NCBI RefSeq assembly: GCF_002831585.1
Contig: NZ_CP025113.1
Coordinates: forward strand, 6,091,001-6,155,000
Source: Bradyrhizobium sp. SK17
GTDB taxonomy: Bacteria > Pseudomonadota > Alphaproteobacteria > Rhizobiales > Xanthobacteraceae
Direction: 5' to 3'
Length of the DNA: 64,000 bases
Position 1 is the stretch's first letter. Each line of letters opens with the position of its first letter. The notes under the pieces are model-generated. The model worked only from the letters and a program-made list of their open reading frames with translations, had not been told where the DNA came from and ran no database searches. Both the position numbers and the translations under genes were made by a program. Positions 16,102 to 24,325 of this stretch are shown here, in pieces.

Positions 16102-16553
16102 GACGGCCTCGAATTGCGCACCACGACCGTGCGCGAGGTATCGGCGACGTGAATGCCGCTCTGGTTGGTGACCGCGGTGACGATGACGATCAGGGTCATC
16201 GCCCCGCCCTTCTTGTCGGTGACCTCGGTGACACGCGACGTCAGGGTCAGCGTGTCGCCGACGACCACCGGCGCGTGATAGTCGAAGCGCTGCTCGCCAT
16301 GCAGCACGCGGGCGAGATCGATGTCGAGCGCGGTCAGGAATTCGAACGGATCGGGCGCGTCCATCATCTCCAGGCAGAACAGATAGGTCGGCGGCACCGG
16401 CGCCGCCGTGAAGCCGGCCGCACGTGCGGCCGCCCCGTCGCGATAGACCGGGTTGGTGTCGCCGAGCGTGTCGAGGAAGAAGCGCAGACGCCCCGGCTCG
16501 ACGCGCGCGGTCACGGGCGCGAATGTACGCCCGACAGCGGATTGATCGACCAT
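16098..16553 (-). CDS. MaoC-like dehydratase N-terminal (FAS1_DH-like) subunit (HadA-like)
   Basis: Hot-dog protein of 151 residues of the MaoC_dehydrat_N type: VEPGRLRFFLDTLGDTNPVYRDGAAARAAGF near the N-terminus, then APVPPTYLFCLEMMD and a central YHAPVVVGDTLTLTSRVTEV strand region. The Asp-His hydratase dyad of its partner is not preserved, so it is probably the substrate-binding, non-catalytic half. It sits 7 bp from the thiolase gene upstream and overlaps the catalytic MaoC gene by 4 nt, which strongly implies a complex of the two. Confidence 0.88.
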   Translation of the reverse strand: MVDQSAVGRTFAPVTARVEPGRLRFFLDTLGDTNPVYRDGAAARAAGFTAAPVPPTYLFCLEMMDAPDPFEFLTALDIDLARVLHGEQRFDYHAPVVVGDTLTLTSRVTEVTDKKGGAMTLIVIVTAVTNQSGIHVADTSRTVVVRNSRPS

Positions 16554-16560
16554 GGTGACC

Positions 16561-17745
16561 TCAGGCGCGTTGGTAGAGCGTCACGACGCAGGCGCCGCCG
16601 AGGCCGAGATTGTGCTGCAAGCCGAGCCGCGCGCCCTCCACCTGCGTCGCCGCAGCGGTGCCGCGCAACTGCCGCGTGAGCTCGTAGCACTGTGCGAGGC
16701 CGGTGGCACCGAGCGGATGCCCCTTCGACAGCAACCCGCCGGAAGGATTGGTGACGAACTTGCCGCCATAGGTGTTGTCGCCGTCGTCGATGAACTTCGC
16801 CGCCTCGCCCTGCCCGCACAGGCCGAGCCCCTCATAGGTGATCAGCTCGTTATGCGCGAAGCAGTCGTGCAGCTCGACGACGTCAATGTCCTTTGGGCCG
16901 ATGCCAGCAGCTTCATAGACCTTGTTGGCGGCATCGCGCGCCATGTCGTAGCCGACCACCTGCATCATGTCGGAGGCCCCGAAGGTCGACGGCGTATCCG
17001 TCGTCATCGCCTGCGCGGCGATGCGGACCTGCTTGTTAAGGCCGTGCTGCTCGGCGAACTTGTCCGAGACCAGGATCGCGGCAGCGGCGCCGCAGGTCGG
17101 CGGGCACGCCATCAGCCGCGTCATCACGCCGGGCCAGATCACCTGGTCGTTCATCACGTCGTCGGCGGTGACCTCCTTGCGGAACAGCGCCAACGGGTTG
17201 TTCTTGGCGTGGCGGCTCGCCTTGGCGCGCACTTTCGCGAACGCCGAGAGTGGCGTGCCGTATTTCTTCATATGGCTGAGGCCGGCGCCGCCGAAATAGC
17301 GCAGCGCCAGCGGCACGCCGGGCGCGTCGACCAGCTTGTCGGCGGCGGCGTCGAAATCGTCGAACGCGCTCGGACGATCAGTGAACACGGCCCCGAGTGC
17401 GCCGGGCTTCATCTGCTCGAAGCCGAGCGCCATCACGCAATCGGCCGCACCCGACTCGATCGCCTGCCGCGCCAGGAACAAAGCGGTCGAGCCGGTCGAG
17501 CAGTTGTTGTTGACGTTGACGATCGGAATGCCGGTCATGCCGACCGGATAGAGCGCACGCTGGCCGCAGGTGGAGTCGCCATAGACATAGCCGACATAGG
17601 CCTGCTGCACACCGCCGTAGTCGAGACCGGCATCGGCGAGCGCGAGCTTCGCGGCCTCCGCTCCCATCACATGATACGGCGCATTGGCGCCGGGCTTGAC
17701 GAACGGGATCATGCCGACCCCGGCAACATAGGTGCGTGACGTCAT
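16561..17745 (-). CDS. SCP2-type thiolase / lipid-transfer protein
   Basis: Thiolase-fold protein of 394 residues of the SCP-x/Ltp group. The start at 17745 (MTSRTYVAGVGMIPF) is preceded by CGGGAGGACACGCG. The nucleophilic Cys is in VNNNCSTGSTALF near residue 85. HDCFAHNE and GGLLSKGHPLGATG carry the other conserved His residues. It ends HNLGLGGACVVTLY, so the usual active-site set is complete and cleavage activity is plausible. Family members release acetyl- or propionyl-CoA from branched, cyclic or steroid side chains, sometimes with a DUF35 partner, and none is visible here. It is the first gene of the leftward operon facing the TetR gene. Confidence 0.9.
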   Translation of the reverse strand: MTSRTYVAGVGMIPFVKPGANAPYHVMGAEAAKLALADAGLDYGGVQQAYVGYVYGDSTCGQRALYPVGMTGIPIVNVNNNCSTGSTALFLARQAIESGAADCVMALGFEQMKPGALGAVFTDRPSAFDDFDAAADKLVDAPGVPLALRYFGGAGLSHMKKYGTPLSAFAKVRAKASRHAKNNPLALFRKEVTADDVMNDQVIWPGVMTRLMACPPTCGAAAAILVSDKFAEQHGLNKQVRIAAQAMTTDTPSTFGASDMMQVVGYDMARDAANKVYEAAGIGPKDIDVVELHDCFAHNELITYEGLGLCGQGEAAKFIDDGDNTYGGKFVTNPSGGLLSKGHPLGATGLAQCYELTRQLRGTAAATQVEGARLGLQHNLGLGGACVVTLYQRA

Positions 17746-17763
17746 CGCGTGTCCTCCCGAAAA

Positions 17764-17796
17764 TTACCCGCTGGACTATTTGTTACCCATGGGTAA
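17764..17796. promoter_or_regulatory. Candidate TetR operator in divergent promoter region
   Basis: TTACCCATGGGTAA at 17783-17796 is a perfect 14-bp palindrome. An extra half-site ATTACCC lies at 17764-17770. It is in the only gap (75 to 96 bp) between the thiolase start and the TetR start, so it could control both arms. Autoregulated TetR proteins typically bind such palindromes. Binding itself is inferred. Confidence 0.6.
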
Positions 17797-17841
17797 TATA
17801 CGTCGCATCACGCAGAGTCAATGCGGCATCGGCTTCACGAG

Positions 17842-18636
17842 ATGGACGAACATACCCCCTCTTCCAGCGCCTCCCCCTGGCTGCCGTTCGAGAGCCGGCG
17901 CCGTGCCCGCGACGAAAAGCGCGAGGCGGTGTTGCGCACGGCCGTCGCGCTGTTCCTGGAACAGGGCTATCACCGCGCCACACTGAACGAGGTCGCCAAG
18001 CGGCTCAACATCACCAAGCCGGCGCTCTACAACTACTTCCGCGGCAAGGACGAGATTCTCTACGAGTGCTGGTCGCTCGGCAACGAACTGGTCGACGAAT
18101 GCATCGCCGAAACATCGGCGGGCAGCGGCAGCGGGCTTGCCAAGCTGCGCAAGCTGATCGTCCGCTATGCCGAGCTGATGACCGAGGACTACGGCAAGAG
18201 CCTGGTCCGCTTCGACATCCGCGATCTCAGCGAACACAATCGCAAGATCGTGCAGACCGCCAAGCGGCGGATCGACCGCGCCTTCCGCGACTATATCGCC
18301 GATGGCATCAAGGACGGTTCGGTGAAACAGTGCGACCCGAAGCTCTCGGCATTCGCGATTGCGGGTTCGCTGAACTGGATCGGGCACTGGTTTCAGCCCG
18401 GCGGCGAAATGACCGGACGCGCGGTCGCCGAGGAATTCGCAATCCGCCTCACCGAGGGGATTGCCACGACAACAACGCGCAAGACAGCGCAGAAGGCAGC
18501 CGTTCCGGCTGCAGAGAAGGCGGACAAACCGCCTCGCAACGGAAACGCACCAAGGGAGGATGAAGGTGAACATCACGCACGGACTGCGGCGCGCGCAGCA
18601 GGTCAATCCAAACGGGCTCGCAGTCGTCTGCGGTGA
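17842..18636 (+). CDS. TetR/AcrR family transcriptional regulator
   Basis: DNA-binding repressor, 264 residues from the ATG at 17842 (MDEHTPSSSAS). An ATG at 17821 would add seven residues. The N-terminal helix-turn-helix is clear at about 40-70: TAVALFLEQGYHRATLNEVAKRLNITKPALYNYFRGKDEIL. The C-terminal part has a TetR_C-type ligand domain, then a basic Ala/Lys-rich tail after about residue 215 (KTAQKAAVPAAEKADKP) unusual for the family. The last 77 nt overlap the acyl-CoA synthetase start in another frame. Located between acyl-CoA genes on both sides, it probably senses an acyl-CoA and represses the cluster (inference). Confidence 0.9.
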   Translation: MDEHTPSSSASPWLPFESRRRARDEKREAVLRTAVALFLEQGYHRATLNEVAKRLNITKPALYNYFRGKDEILYECWSLGNELVDECIAETSAGSGSGLAKLRKLIVRYAELMTEDYGKSLVRFDIRDLSEHNRKIVQTAKRRIDRAFRDYIADGIKDGSVKQCDPKLSAFAIAGSLNWIGHWFQPGGEMTGRAVAEEFAIRLTEGIATTTTRKTAQKAAVPAAEKADKPPRNGNAPREDEGEHHARTAARAAGQSKRARSRLR

Positions 18637-20122
18637 GCGACGCCGCAGCTGGCGCGAGGTCGGCGAACGGGTCGCCCGCCTCGCCGCCGGCATCCGCAGC
18701 CTGGGCGCCGAGACCGGCGACCGCGTCGCGATCCTGTCGCTGAACTCGGACCGCTATCTCGAGCTCTATCTGGCGGTCGGCTGGGCCGGCGCCGTGATCG
18801 TGCCGCTCAACATCCGCTGGTCGCCGATCGAGAACGAGGACGCGCTGCGCGACTGCCGCGCCACGATCCTGTTCGTCGACAAGGCGTTCGCAGCGGTCGG
18901 TACCACGCTGGCAAGCGCGATCCCCGGCCTCAAGCTGATCTATGCCGACGAGGGCGAAACGCCCGCCGGCATGGAGAATTACGAGACGCTGATCGCGCGT
19001 AGCGAACCTATTCCGGATGCGATGCGCACCCGCGACGATCTCGCCGGCATCTTCTACACCGGCGGCACCACCGGCCGCTCCAAGGGCGTGATGCTGAGCC
19101 ACGGCAATCTGATGGCCAACGCGCTGAATGCGCTCGGCGAAGGCCTGTGGCCCAGCAGCACGATCTATCTGCATGCGGCGCCGATGTTCCACCTCGCCAA
19201 CGGCGCGGCGATGTATTCGGTGCTGCTGTCCGGCGGATCCAACGTCGTGATCCAGAGCTTCACGCCCGATGGCGTCGCGGCCGCGGTGCAGAAGGAGCGC
19301 ATCACCGACGTGCTGCTGGTGCCGACCATGATCCAGATGTTCGTCGATCATCCGACGCTCGGCAATTACGACCTGTCGTCGATGAAGCGGATCGCCTACG
19401 GCGCATCGGTCATCAGCGACGCGGTGCTGATGCGGGCCATGAAGGCCCTGCCGCATGTCGAATTCACCCAGGCCTACGGCATGACCGAGCTGTCGCCGAT
19501 CGCGACGCTGCTGCACTGGAAGGAGCATATCGGCGACGGCCGCGCCAAGGGCCGGCATCGCGGCGCCGGCCGGGCGACGCTGGGTGCCGAAGTGAAGATC
19601 GTCGATGCCCTGGATCAGGTGGTCCCACTCGGCACCGTCGGCGAGATCGCGGTGCGCGGCGATATGGTGATGATGGGCTATTGGGAGCGGCCCGAAGAGA
19701 CCGCGCGCGCCGTGATCGACGGCTGGATGCACACCGGCGACGGCGGCTACATGGATGCCGACGGCTTCGTCTACGTCGTCGACCGCGTCAAGGACATGAT
19801 CATCTCCGGCGGCGAGAACGTCTATTCGGCCGAGGTCGAGAACGCCCTCGCCCAGCACCCCGCGGTGGCGCAATGCGCCGTGATCGGCATTCCGAGCGAG
19901 CGCTGGGGCGAGCAGGTCCACGCCGTCGTGGTGATGAAGAGCGGCGCCAGCCCCACAGCGGAAGAGCTGATTGAGCACTGCAAGGCGCTGATCGCCGGCT
20001 ACAAATGCCCGCGCAGCGTCGACATCACCGCAACCCCGCTGCCGCTCTCCGGCGCCGGCAAGATCCTGAAGCGCGAGCTGCGCAAGCCATACTGGGAGAA
20101 CCGCGAACGGCGGGTGAGCTGA
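18560..20122 (+). CDS. Acyl-CoA synthetase (AMP-forming)
   Basis: ANL-superfamily ligase of about 520 residues that activates a carboxylic acid to its CoA thioester via an acyl-adenylate. P-loop motif GIFYTGGTTGRSKGVMLSH lies near 175-193, and AYGMTELSP, GWMHTGDGGYMDADGF and VKDMIISGGENVYSAEVE are conserved A4-A10 motifs. The catalytic Lys is in PLSGAGKILKREL near the C-terminus. The ATG at 18560 is almost on top of GGGAGG, while a GTG at 18566 (VNITHGLRRAQ) has better spacing. It is co-transcribed with, and overlaps, the TetR gene. It probably feeds substrate to the divergent beta-oxidation-like operon. Confidence 0.9.
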   Translation: MKVNITHGLRRAQQVNPNGLAVVCGERRRSWREVGERVARLAAGIRSLGAETGDRVAILSLNSDRYLELYLAVGWAGAVIVPLNIRWSPIENEDALRDCRATILFVDKAFAAVGTTLASAIPGLKLIYADEGETPAGMENYETLIARSEPIPDAMRTRDDLAGIFYTGGTTGRSKGVMLSHGNLMANALNALGEGLWPSSTIYLHAAPMFHLANGAAMYSVLLSGGSNVVIQSFTPDGVAAAVQKERITDVLLVPTMIQMFVDHPTLGNYDLSSMKRIAYGASVISDAVLMRAMKALPHVEFTQAYGMTELSPIATLLHWKEHIGDGRAKGRHRGAGRATLGAEVKIVDALDQVVPLGTVGEIAVRGDMVMMGYWERPEETARAVIDGWMHTGDGGYMDADGFVYVVDRVKDMIISGGENVYSAEVENALAQHPAVAQCAVIGIPSERWGEQVHAVVVMKSGASPTAEELIEHCKALIAGYKCPRSVDITATPLPLSGAGKILKRELRKPYWENRERRVS

Positions 20123-20132
20123 TCGCGGGATT

Positions 20133-20212
20133 GTAGGGCGGGTTCGCAAAGCGTGACCCGCCATTTCGCCGCACAAAGACGGCGGGTTACGCCTGCGGCT
20201 AACCCGCCCTAC
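20133..20212. repeat. Intergenic palindromic repeat (gtagggcgggtt type)
   Basis: The ends gtagggcgggtt and aacccgccctac are perfect inverted 12-mers at 20133-20144 and 20201-20212, with the inner sequence also partly self-complementary. It is an intergenic element type common in rhizobia and other proteobacteria. It lies between the acyl-CoA synthetase and the DUF2889 gene. Confidence 0.75.
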
Positions 20213-20301
20213 GCGGTGCATGCCGCTGCGCGGGCAGCGCCCGTTGACATCAGCGCACGCGGCCGGTTGGATCGATTCCAGATTCAATCGAGCGAGTTCC
20301 G

Positions 20302-20898
20302 ATGTCCGCACCCGATACCAACGCCGACGGCAAGGGCCGCCGCCTGATGCACCGTCGCTCCGTCGAATGCCTCGGCTTTCTCCGCGACGACGGCCTGTGG
20401 GAGGTCGAGGCCCGCCTCGTCGACACCAAGCCCTATGCACGGCAGGACAAGCATCGCGGCCTACAGCAGCCCGACGATCCCGTGCACGACATCAGGCTGC
20501 GGCTCGCGGTCGACGACAGTTTCACGATCCGCGAGACCGGCACTACGATGGCCTCGACGCCCTACCCGTCCTGCCTCGACGTCGAAGGCATCTTGCAGCG
20601 CCTGGTCGGCGAGCGCATCGGCAAGGGCTGGCGCGAGTTGGTCCGCCACAAGATCGGCAAGCTCGAGACCTGCACTCACCTCGCCGAGCTGCTCGGACCG
20701 GCGGTGACGACGCTGTTTCAGACCGCGACCTCGGGCAAGGACCCGCAGGGCCGCGGTGCGCTCGATCACCAGCGCGACGTCAAGGAGCCGCCGTTCTTCG
20801 TCGGCGGCTGCTATTCGTGGCGGCTGGACGGGCCGGTCGTGGCCGAGACATTTCCGCAGTTTGCGAAAAAGCCGGCCGAGGCGAAGCAGGACTCCTGA
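20302..20898 (+). CDS. DUF2889 domain-containing protein
   Basis: Cytoplasmic protein of 198 residues matching DUF2889 by its pattern: RRLMHRRSVECLGFLRDDGLWEVEARLVDTK at the N-terminus, DSFTIRETGTTMASTPYPSC in the middle, and ETCTHLAELLGPAVTTLFQT later. The family is often found beside acyl-CoA and aromatic or steroid degradation genes and has no established reaction. Its position after the acyl-CoA synthetase fits that association. The start ATG at 20302 has a weak ribosome site. A repeat of the gtagggcgggtt type separates it from the upstream gene, so co-transcription is uncertain. Confidence 0.85.
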   Translation: MSAPDTNADGKGRRLMHRRSVECLGFLRDDGLWEVEARLVDTKPYARQDKHRGLQQPDDPVHDIRLRLAVDDSFTIRETGTTMASTPYPSCLDVEGILQRLVGERIGKGWRELVRHKIGKLETCTHLAELLGPAVTTLFQTATSGKDPQGRGALDHQRDVKEPPFFVGGCYSWRLDGPVVAETFPQFAKKPAEAKQDS

Positions 20899-20975
20899 CA
20901 CGATCGGCTTCAGCGCCAATCAGCCTTGCATCCGGATGGGTTGATCCGCCCCAAGAGGTCACGTAGTCGTCCACG

Positions 20976-21893
20976 ATGACCGAACACGCGGCCGGCGCCG
21001 GGACGACACCCCTTCTCGATACCAAATCCATGTTGCCGGGGATCGCATGCGGACTCGGCGCGTCGCTTTGCTGGGCGCTCGGCTTCGTGGCGACCCGGCA
21101 CGGCCTGAAAATCGGGTTCACGCCGGTGGACCTGCTGATGCACCGCTATCTGTGGTCGGGCATCGTGTTCGTCCCGCTGGTCCTGCGCGCCGGCCTCGGC
21201 GATCTCTGCGGCATCGGATGGGGCCGCGGCATGGCGCTGATGATGCTGGGCGGGCCGGTGATGTCGATCATCAGCTATGCGGGCTTCATGTTCGTACCGC
21301 TCGGGCACGGCAGCGTGATCCAGCCTTCCTGTGCGACACTCGGCGGGTTGTTTCTCGCGGTCGTCCTGCTCAAGGAAACGATTTCGCTCTCCCGGCTTGC
21401 CGGCGCCGTCGTCATCGTGTGCGGCCTTGCCGTGATCGGCAGCGAGTCGATCGGCCATATGGGACCGAGCGCGGTGATGGGCGATCTGATCTTCGTCCTC
21501 ACCGGGCTGATGTTTGCAGGCTTCGCCACGCTGGTGCGCTACTGGCGTGTGTCGGCGTTCTCGGTCGCGACGGTCATCAGCGTGCTGTCGCTCGCGCTGT
21601 TTCCGCTCTATGCCGCATCGGGTGGTCTCGCTCGCGACGCGGCCATCGGCCTCGACGAGAATGCGCTACAGGCGATCGCCCAGGGCATCCTGGCCGGGCC
21701 CGCCGCGCTCTATATGTTCGCCCAGTCGATCCAGCGTCTCGGCGTTGCCCGCGCGGCGGTCTTTCCCGCGATCGTACCGGCGCTGACCCTGCTGTTGGGC
21801 TGGCTGCTGATCGGCGAGCCGCCGACCACGTTGCAGGCAGCGGGACTGGTCACCGTTCTGGCCGGCTTCTACCTCGCACAGCGGCAGAGCTAG
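20976..21893 (+). CDS. EamA/DMT-superfamily transporter
   Basis: Inner-membrane protein of 305 residues with ten predicted helices in two EamA repeats (about 20-150 and 165-300). Characteristic features are GASLCWALGFVATRHGLK in helix 1, the helix-4/5 region GHGSVIQPSCATLGGLFLAVVLLKETISLSRLAGA, and the second repeat RAAVFPAIVPALTLLLGWLLIGE. Such proteins export or import small metabolites, and the substrate cannot be inferred. Its stop overlaps by 4 nt the stop of the convergent SDR gene. Confidence 0.88.
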   Translation: MTEHAAGAGTTPLLDTKSMLPGIACGLGASLCWALGFVATRHGLKIGFTPVDLLMHRYLWSGIVFVPLVLRAGLGDLCGIGWGRGMALMMLGGPVMSIISYAGFMFVPLGHGSVIQPSCATLGGLFLAVVLLKETISLSRLAGAVVIVCGLAVIGSESIGHMGPSAVMGDLIFVLTGLMFAGFATLVRYWRVSAFSVATVISVLSLALFPLYAASGGLARDAAIGLDENALQAIAQGILAGPAALYMFAQSIQRLGVARAAVFPAIVPALTLLLGWLLIGEPPTTLQAAGLVTVLAGFYLAQRQS

Positions 21894-22621
21894 GCCGTAC
21901 TGCCGGCGTCGATGACCTGAACCGTGCCGGTGATGTTGCTACCACCCTCGCCGAGCAGGAATTCCGCCATCGCGGCCACATCGTCGGCCGTCGCCAGCCG
22001 GCGCAGCGCGCTGCGGCCGGCGATCCGCGCGCGGTCGTCGTCGCCCAGTCCCTTGGTGAGCTCGGTATCGATGAAACCGGGCGCGATCGCATTCACGGTG
22101 ATGCCGAGCTGGCCAACCTCGCGCGCCAGCGACCGCGTGAAGCCGGTGGCGGCCGCCTTGCTCGCGCCGTAGACCGAGAGGCCCTTGTAGCCGGTCGCGG
22201 CCGCAATCGAGGACATGTTGATGATGCGGCCCGCGCCATCGGCCATCATCTGCCGCGCGACGTATTTGGTCAGGATGATCGGCGAGAGCACGTTGAGGCG
22301 GACCAGGGCTTCGATCTGGCTGTTGTGCATGGTCGCAAGCAGGCCCTCGGTCCCGATGCCGGCATTGTTGACCAGGCCGAAGATCGGACCGAACGCACGG
22401 CGCAGCTCCTGCACGAAGGCCGGAATCGCATCGACCTCGCTGAGATCGAACGCCCTGAAGCAGATTTCTCCGCCGCTGCCGGCCCCAGTTGCAATGGCGT
22501 CGTCGAGCTCCGCGCCGCGGCTGCGCGCCACCGCGATCACGCGATCGCCGCCGCGCGCCAGGCGGCGGGCGATGGCAAGTCCGATGCCGCGGCTTGCGCC
22601 GGTGACGAGGATGCTACGCAT
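21890..22621 (-). CDS. SDR family 3-oxoacyl-(ACP) reductase-like protein
   Basis: Short-chain dehydrogenase of 243 residues, FabG-like. TGASRGIGLAIARRLARGGD at about 7-26 binds the cofactor, LVNNAGIG is present, and the catalytic set is in NMSSIAAATGYKGLSVYGASKAA. The end FLLGEGGSNITGTVQVIDAGS is typical of FabG-type reductases. The start ATG at 22619-22621 overlaps the stop of the upstream adenylation gene by 8 nt, so they are translationally coupled. As third gene after an acyl carrier protein and an adenylating enzyme it probably reduces a 3-oxoacyl or similar ACP-bound intermediate. Confidence 0.88.
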   Translation of the reverse strand: MRSILVTGASRGIGLAIARRLARGGDRVIAVARSRGAELDDAIATGAGSGGEICFRAFDLSEVDAIPAFVQELRRAFGPIFGLVNNAGIGTEGLLATMHNSQIEALVRLNVLSPIILTKYVARQMMADGAGRIINMSSIAAATGYKGLSVYGASKAAATGFTRSLAREVGQLGITVNAIAPGFIDTELTKGLGDDDRARIAGRSALRRLATADDVAAMAEFLLGEGGSNITGTVQVIDAGSTA

Positions 22622-23993
22622 CGGCGCGCGCCAGCTTGCCGGCCGGCGTCACCGCCAGCGCGGGCACGAAGCGCAGGATGGCCGGCACCTTGTACGGCGC
22701 CAGCGCCGCGCGGCATGCAGTCAGGATGCCATCACGCATCGCGGCGTGGTCGCCGGCCTGCGAGCCATCCGCGAGCACGACGTCGGCCGCCGCGATTGCG
22801 CCGGTGATCGGGTTGCGCTGCGCCCGCGCCCGCGACATGCGCACACCCGGACAGGCATTGATCACGGCCTCGATCTCCTCGGGGTGCACCTTGTGGCCGC
22901 CGATATTGATGATGCCGCCGCGCCGGCCAACGAAATAGCAGCGGCCGTCGCGCACCTCGATCATGTCGCCGGTGTCGACGAAGCCGTCGGCATCGGTCAA
23001 TGCCGCTTTGGCGCCGACATAGCCGGTCGCGACGCGGCCGGAGCGAATCCGCAGCGAGCCGTGCTCGATCTTCATGTCGACGCCGTCGCGGCCGCCGCCG
23101 AGCATCGCCTCGGGAAAACCCTCCAGACCGTCATTGACGGCAAAGCCGACCCCGGCCTCGGTCGAGGCGTAGGCATGGCCGACCGACGCCGCCGGAAATG
23201 CCTGCTTGAGCGCATCGAGGATCGCCTGATCCGCGATCTCGCCGGACAGGCGCACGTAGCGTGGTGCGAAACCACGCGCGGCACCGCTCATCAAGAGCTT
23301 GCGCCAATGCGTCGGCGTACCTGAGATGTGGGTGACGCCGCGCGCATTCAGGCGGGCGACCCAATCGACCATCTCCTCGCGCGGATCCGACAGCACCATG
23401 GAGCCGCCGCCGATCATGGCGCGCAGCAAGATCTGCAAGCCGCCGTAGCGACGGATGTCGTAGAAGGTCGCCCACACCGGCGATCCGGCCGCGACCGTAT
23501 CGGCGACGATCGCACCGCTGAGGCCCGCGAGCGTATGACTGACGATCTTGGGTACGCCCGACGTGCCCGAGGTCAGCATCAGCCACTCCGTCGCGGCGGC
23601 TGCGTCGGCTGGCGGCCGTGACGGCTGCGGCTCGGCCAACATTGTGTATGTCGGGATATTGCTGCCGGCCCAGCGCGCGGGATCGTCCGACACCACGGCA
23701 TCAATCGCGGCGGCCGTCACCAGCGCTGCGAGATGATCGGGGCTGACATCGGATGGCAGCAGCAACATCCGCCGTGCGACGCCGTCGAGCTCGGCCAGCG
23801 CGATGGCGGATTGCAGCTGCGTCGACAGATCGAGCAGCACCGAACGGCCGGCGAGCTCCACGAGCCCGCCAGCGAACCAGCTTTGCTCCGACATGCAGCT
23901 GAGCGACACGCGTGCCTCGGCGTCGGACATGGTCCGGCCCGCGGGCGCGGCGCCGAGCCAACTGCGCAAGGCCCGAAGCTCAGGCCGGGACAT
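22614..23993 (-). CDS. Stand-alone AMP-binding (adenylation) enzyme
   Basis: ANL-superfamily enzyme of 459 residues, shorter than usual acyl-CoA synthetases because the N-terminal subdomain is reduced. The P-loop is WLMLTSGTSGVPKIVSH near 132-148. Later motifs are GHAYASTEAGVGFAV, GFVDTGDMIEVRDGRCYFVGRRGGIINIGGHKVHPEEIE, and the C-terminal Lys in VTPAGKLARA. The start is ATG 23991-23993, or six nt upstream at 23997-23999. It overlaps the acyl carrier protein gene by about 14 nt, which argues that it loads an acyl or amino acid onto that carrier, like DltA/DltC pairs (analogy only). The substrate pocket cannot be read reliably. Confidence 0.85.
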   Translation of the reverse strand: MSRPELRALRSWLGAAPAGRTMSDAEARVSLSCMSEQSWFAGGLVELAGRSVLLDLSTQLQSAIALAELDGVARRMLLLPSDVSPDHLAALVTAAAIDAVVSDDPARWAGSNIPTYTMLAEPQPSRPPADAAAATEWLMLTSGTSGVPKIVSHTLAGLSGAIVADTVAAGSPVWATFYDIRRYGGLQILLRAMIGGGSMVLSDPREEMVDWVARLNARGVTHISGTPTHWRKLLMSGAARGFAPRYVRLSGEIADQAILDALKQAFPAASVGHAYASTEAGVGFAVNDGLEGFPEAMLGGGRDGVDMKIEHGSLRIRSGRVATGYVGAKAALTDADGFVDTGDMIEVRDGRCYFVGRRGGIINIGGHKVHPEEIEAVINACPGVRMSRARAQRNPITGAIAAADVVLADGSQAGDHAAMRDGILTACRAALAPYKVPAILRFVPALAVTPAGKLARADA

Positions 23994-24225
23994 TCTCATA
24001 CGCCCTGACGAAGTCGCCAATCGTGAGGGGGAACGACACCTCGTCCGACACCGTGAAAGGATCGCGCCCGGTCTCATCCTCGAGCCGCGCGACCAGAATC
24101 GCAAAGCCCAGGGAATCCAGGCCCGTAGCGTGCAGCGCCAGGTCGTCATTCAACGGCGGCAGCGTGACGTTCTGCTCCCGCGCAACCTGCTGCATCTCGG
24201 CAATGATCTTTAACCTTATCGACAT
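23980..24225 (-). CDS. Acyl carrier protein
   Basis: Small acidic carrier of 81 residues from ATG 24223-24225 (MSIRLKIIAEMQQV), the position expected for the family. A longer frame to 24360 would cover the divergent promoter region. The phosphopantetheine site is ATGLDSLGFAILVARLE with Ser38 in the Asp-Ser-Leu motif. It differs from housekeeping AcpP, which has the GADSLDTVELVM form, so it is a specialised carrier. It is first in a leftward operon with an adenylation enzyme and an SDR, and is divergent from a GNAT-like gene 100 bp away. A cognate phosphopantetheinyl transferase is not in the window. Confidence 0.88.
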   Translation of the reverse strand: MSIRLKIIAEMQQVAREQNVTLPPLNDDLALHATGLDSLGFAILVARLEDETGRDPFTVSDEVSFPLTIGDFVRAYENVPA

Positions 24226-24325
24226 CGGCCTTTTGCTTTCCGTGCCAGCTATGACAAGAAACATAGGCCGGCCCGCGACAATTTGCTGCGGCTCTGCCGG
24301 TCTTTTTGCAGGCCTTGGTAAATCG

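Noticed and set aside
13123..16152. A 1009-codon open frame on the + strand, and similar long frames (e.g. 1194-2951 +, 18449-20440 -, 33254-35347 +)
   Set aside because: They lie opposite well-supported genes, are rich in Arg/His/Asp/Gln as expected for antisense of GC-rich coding DNA, and lack family motifs.
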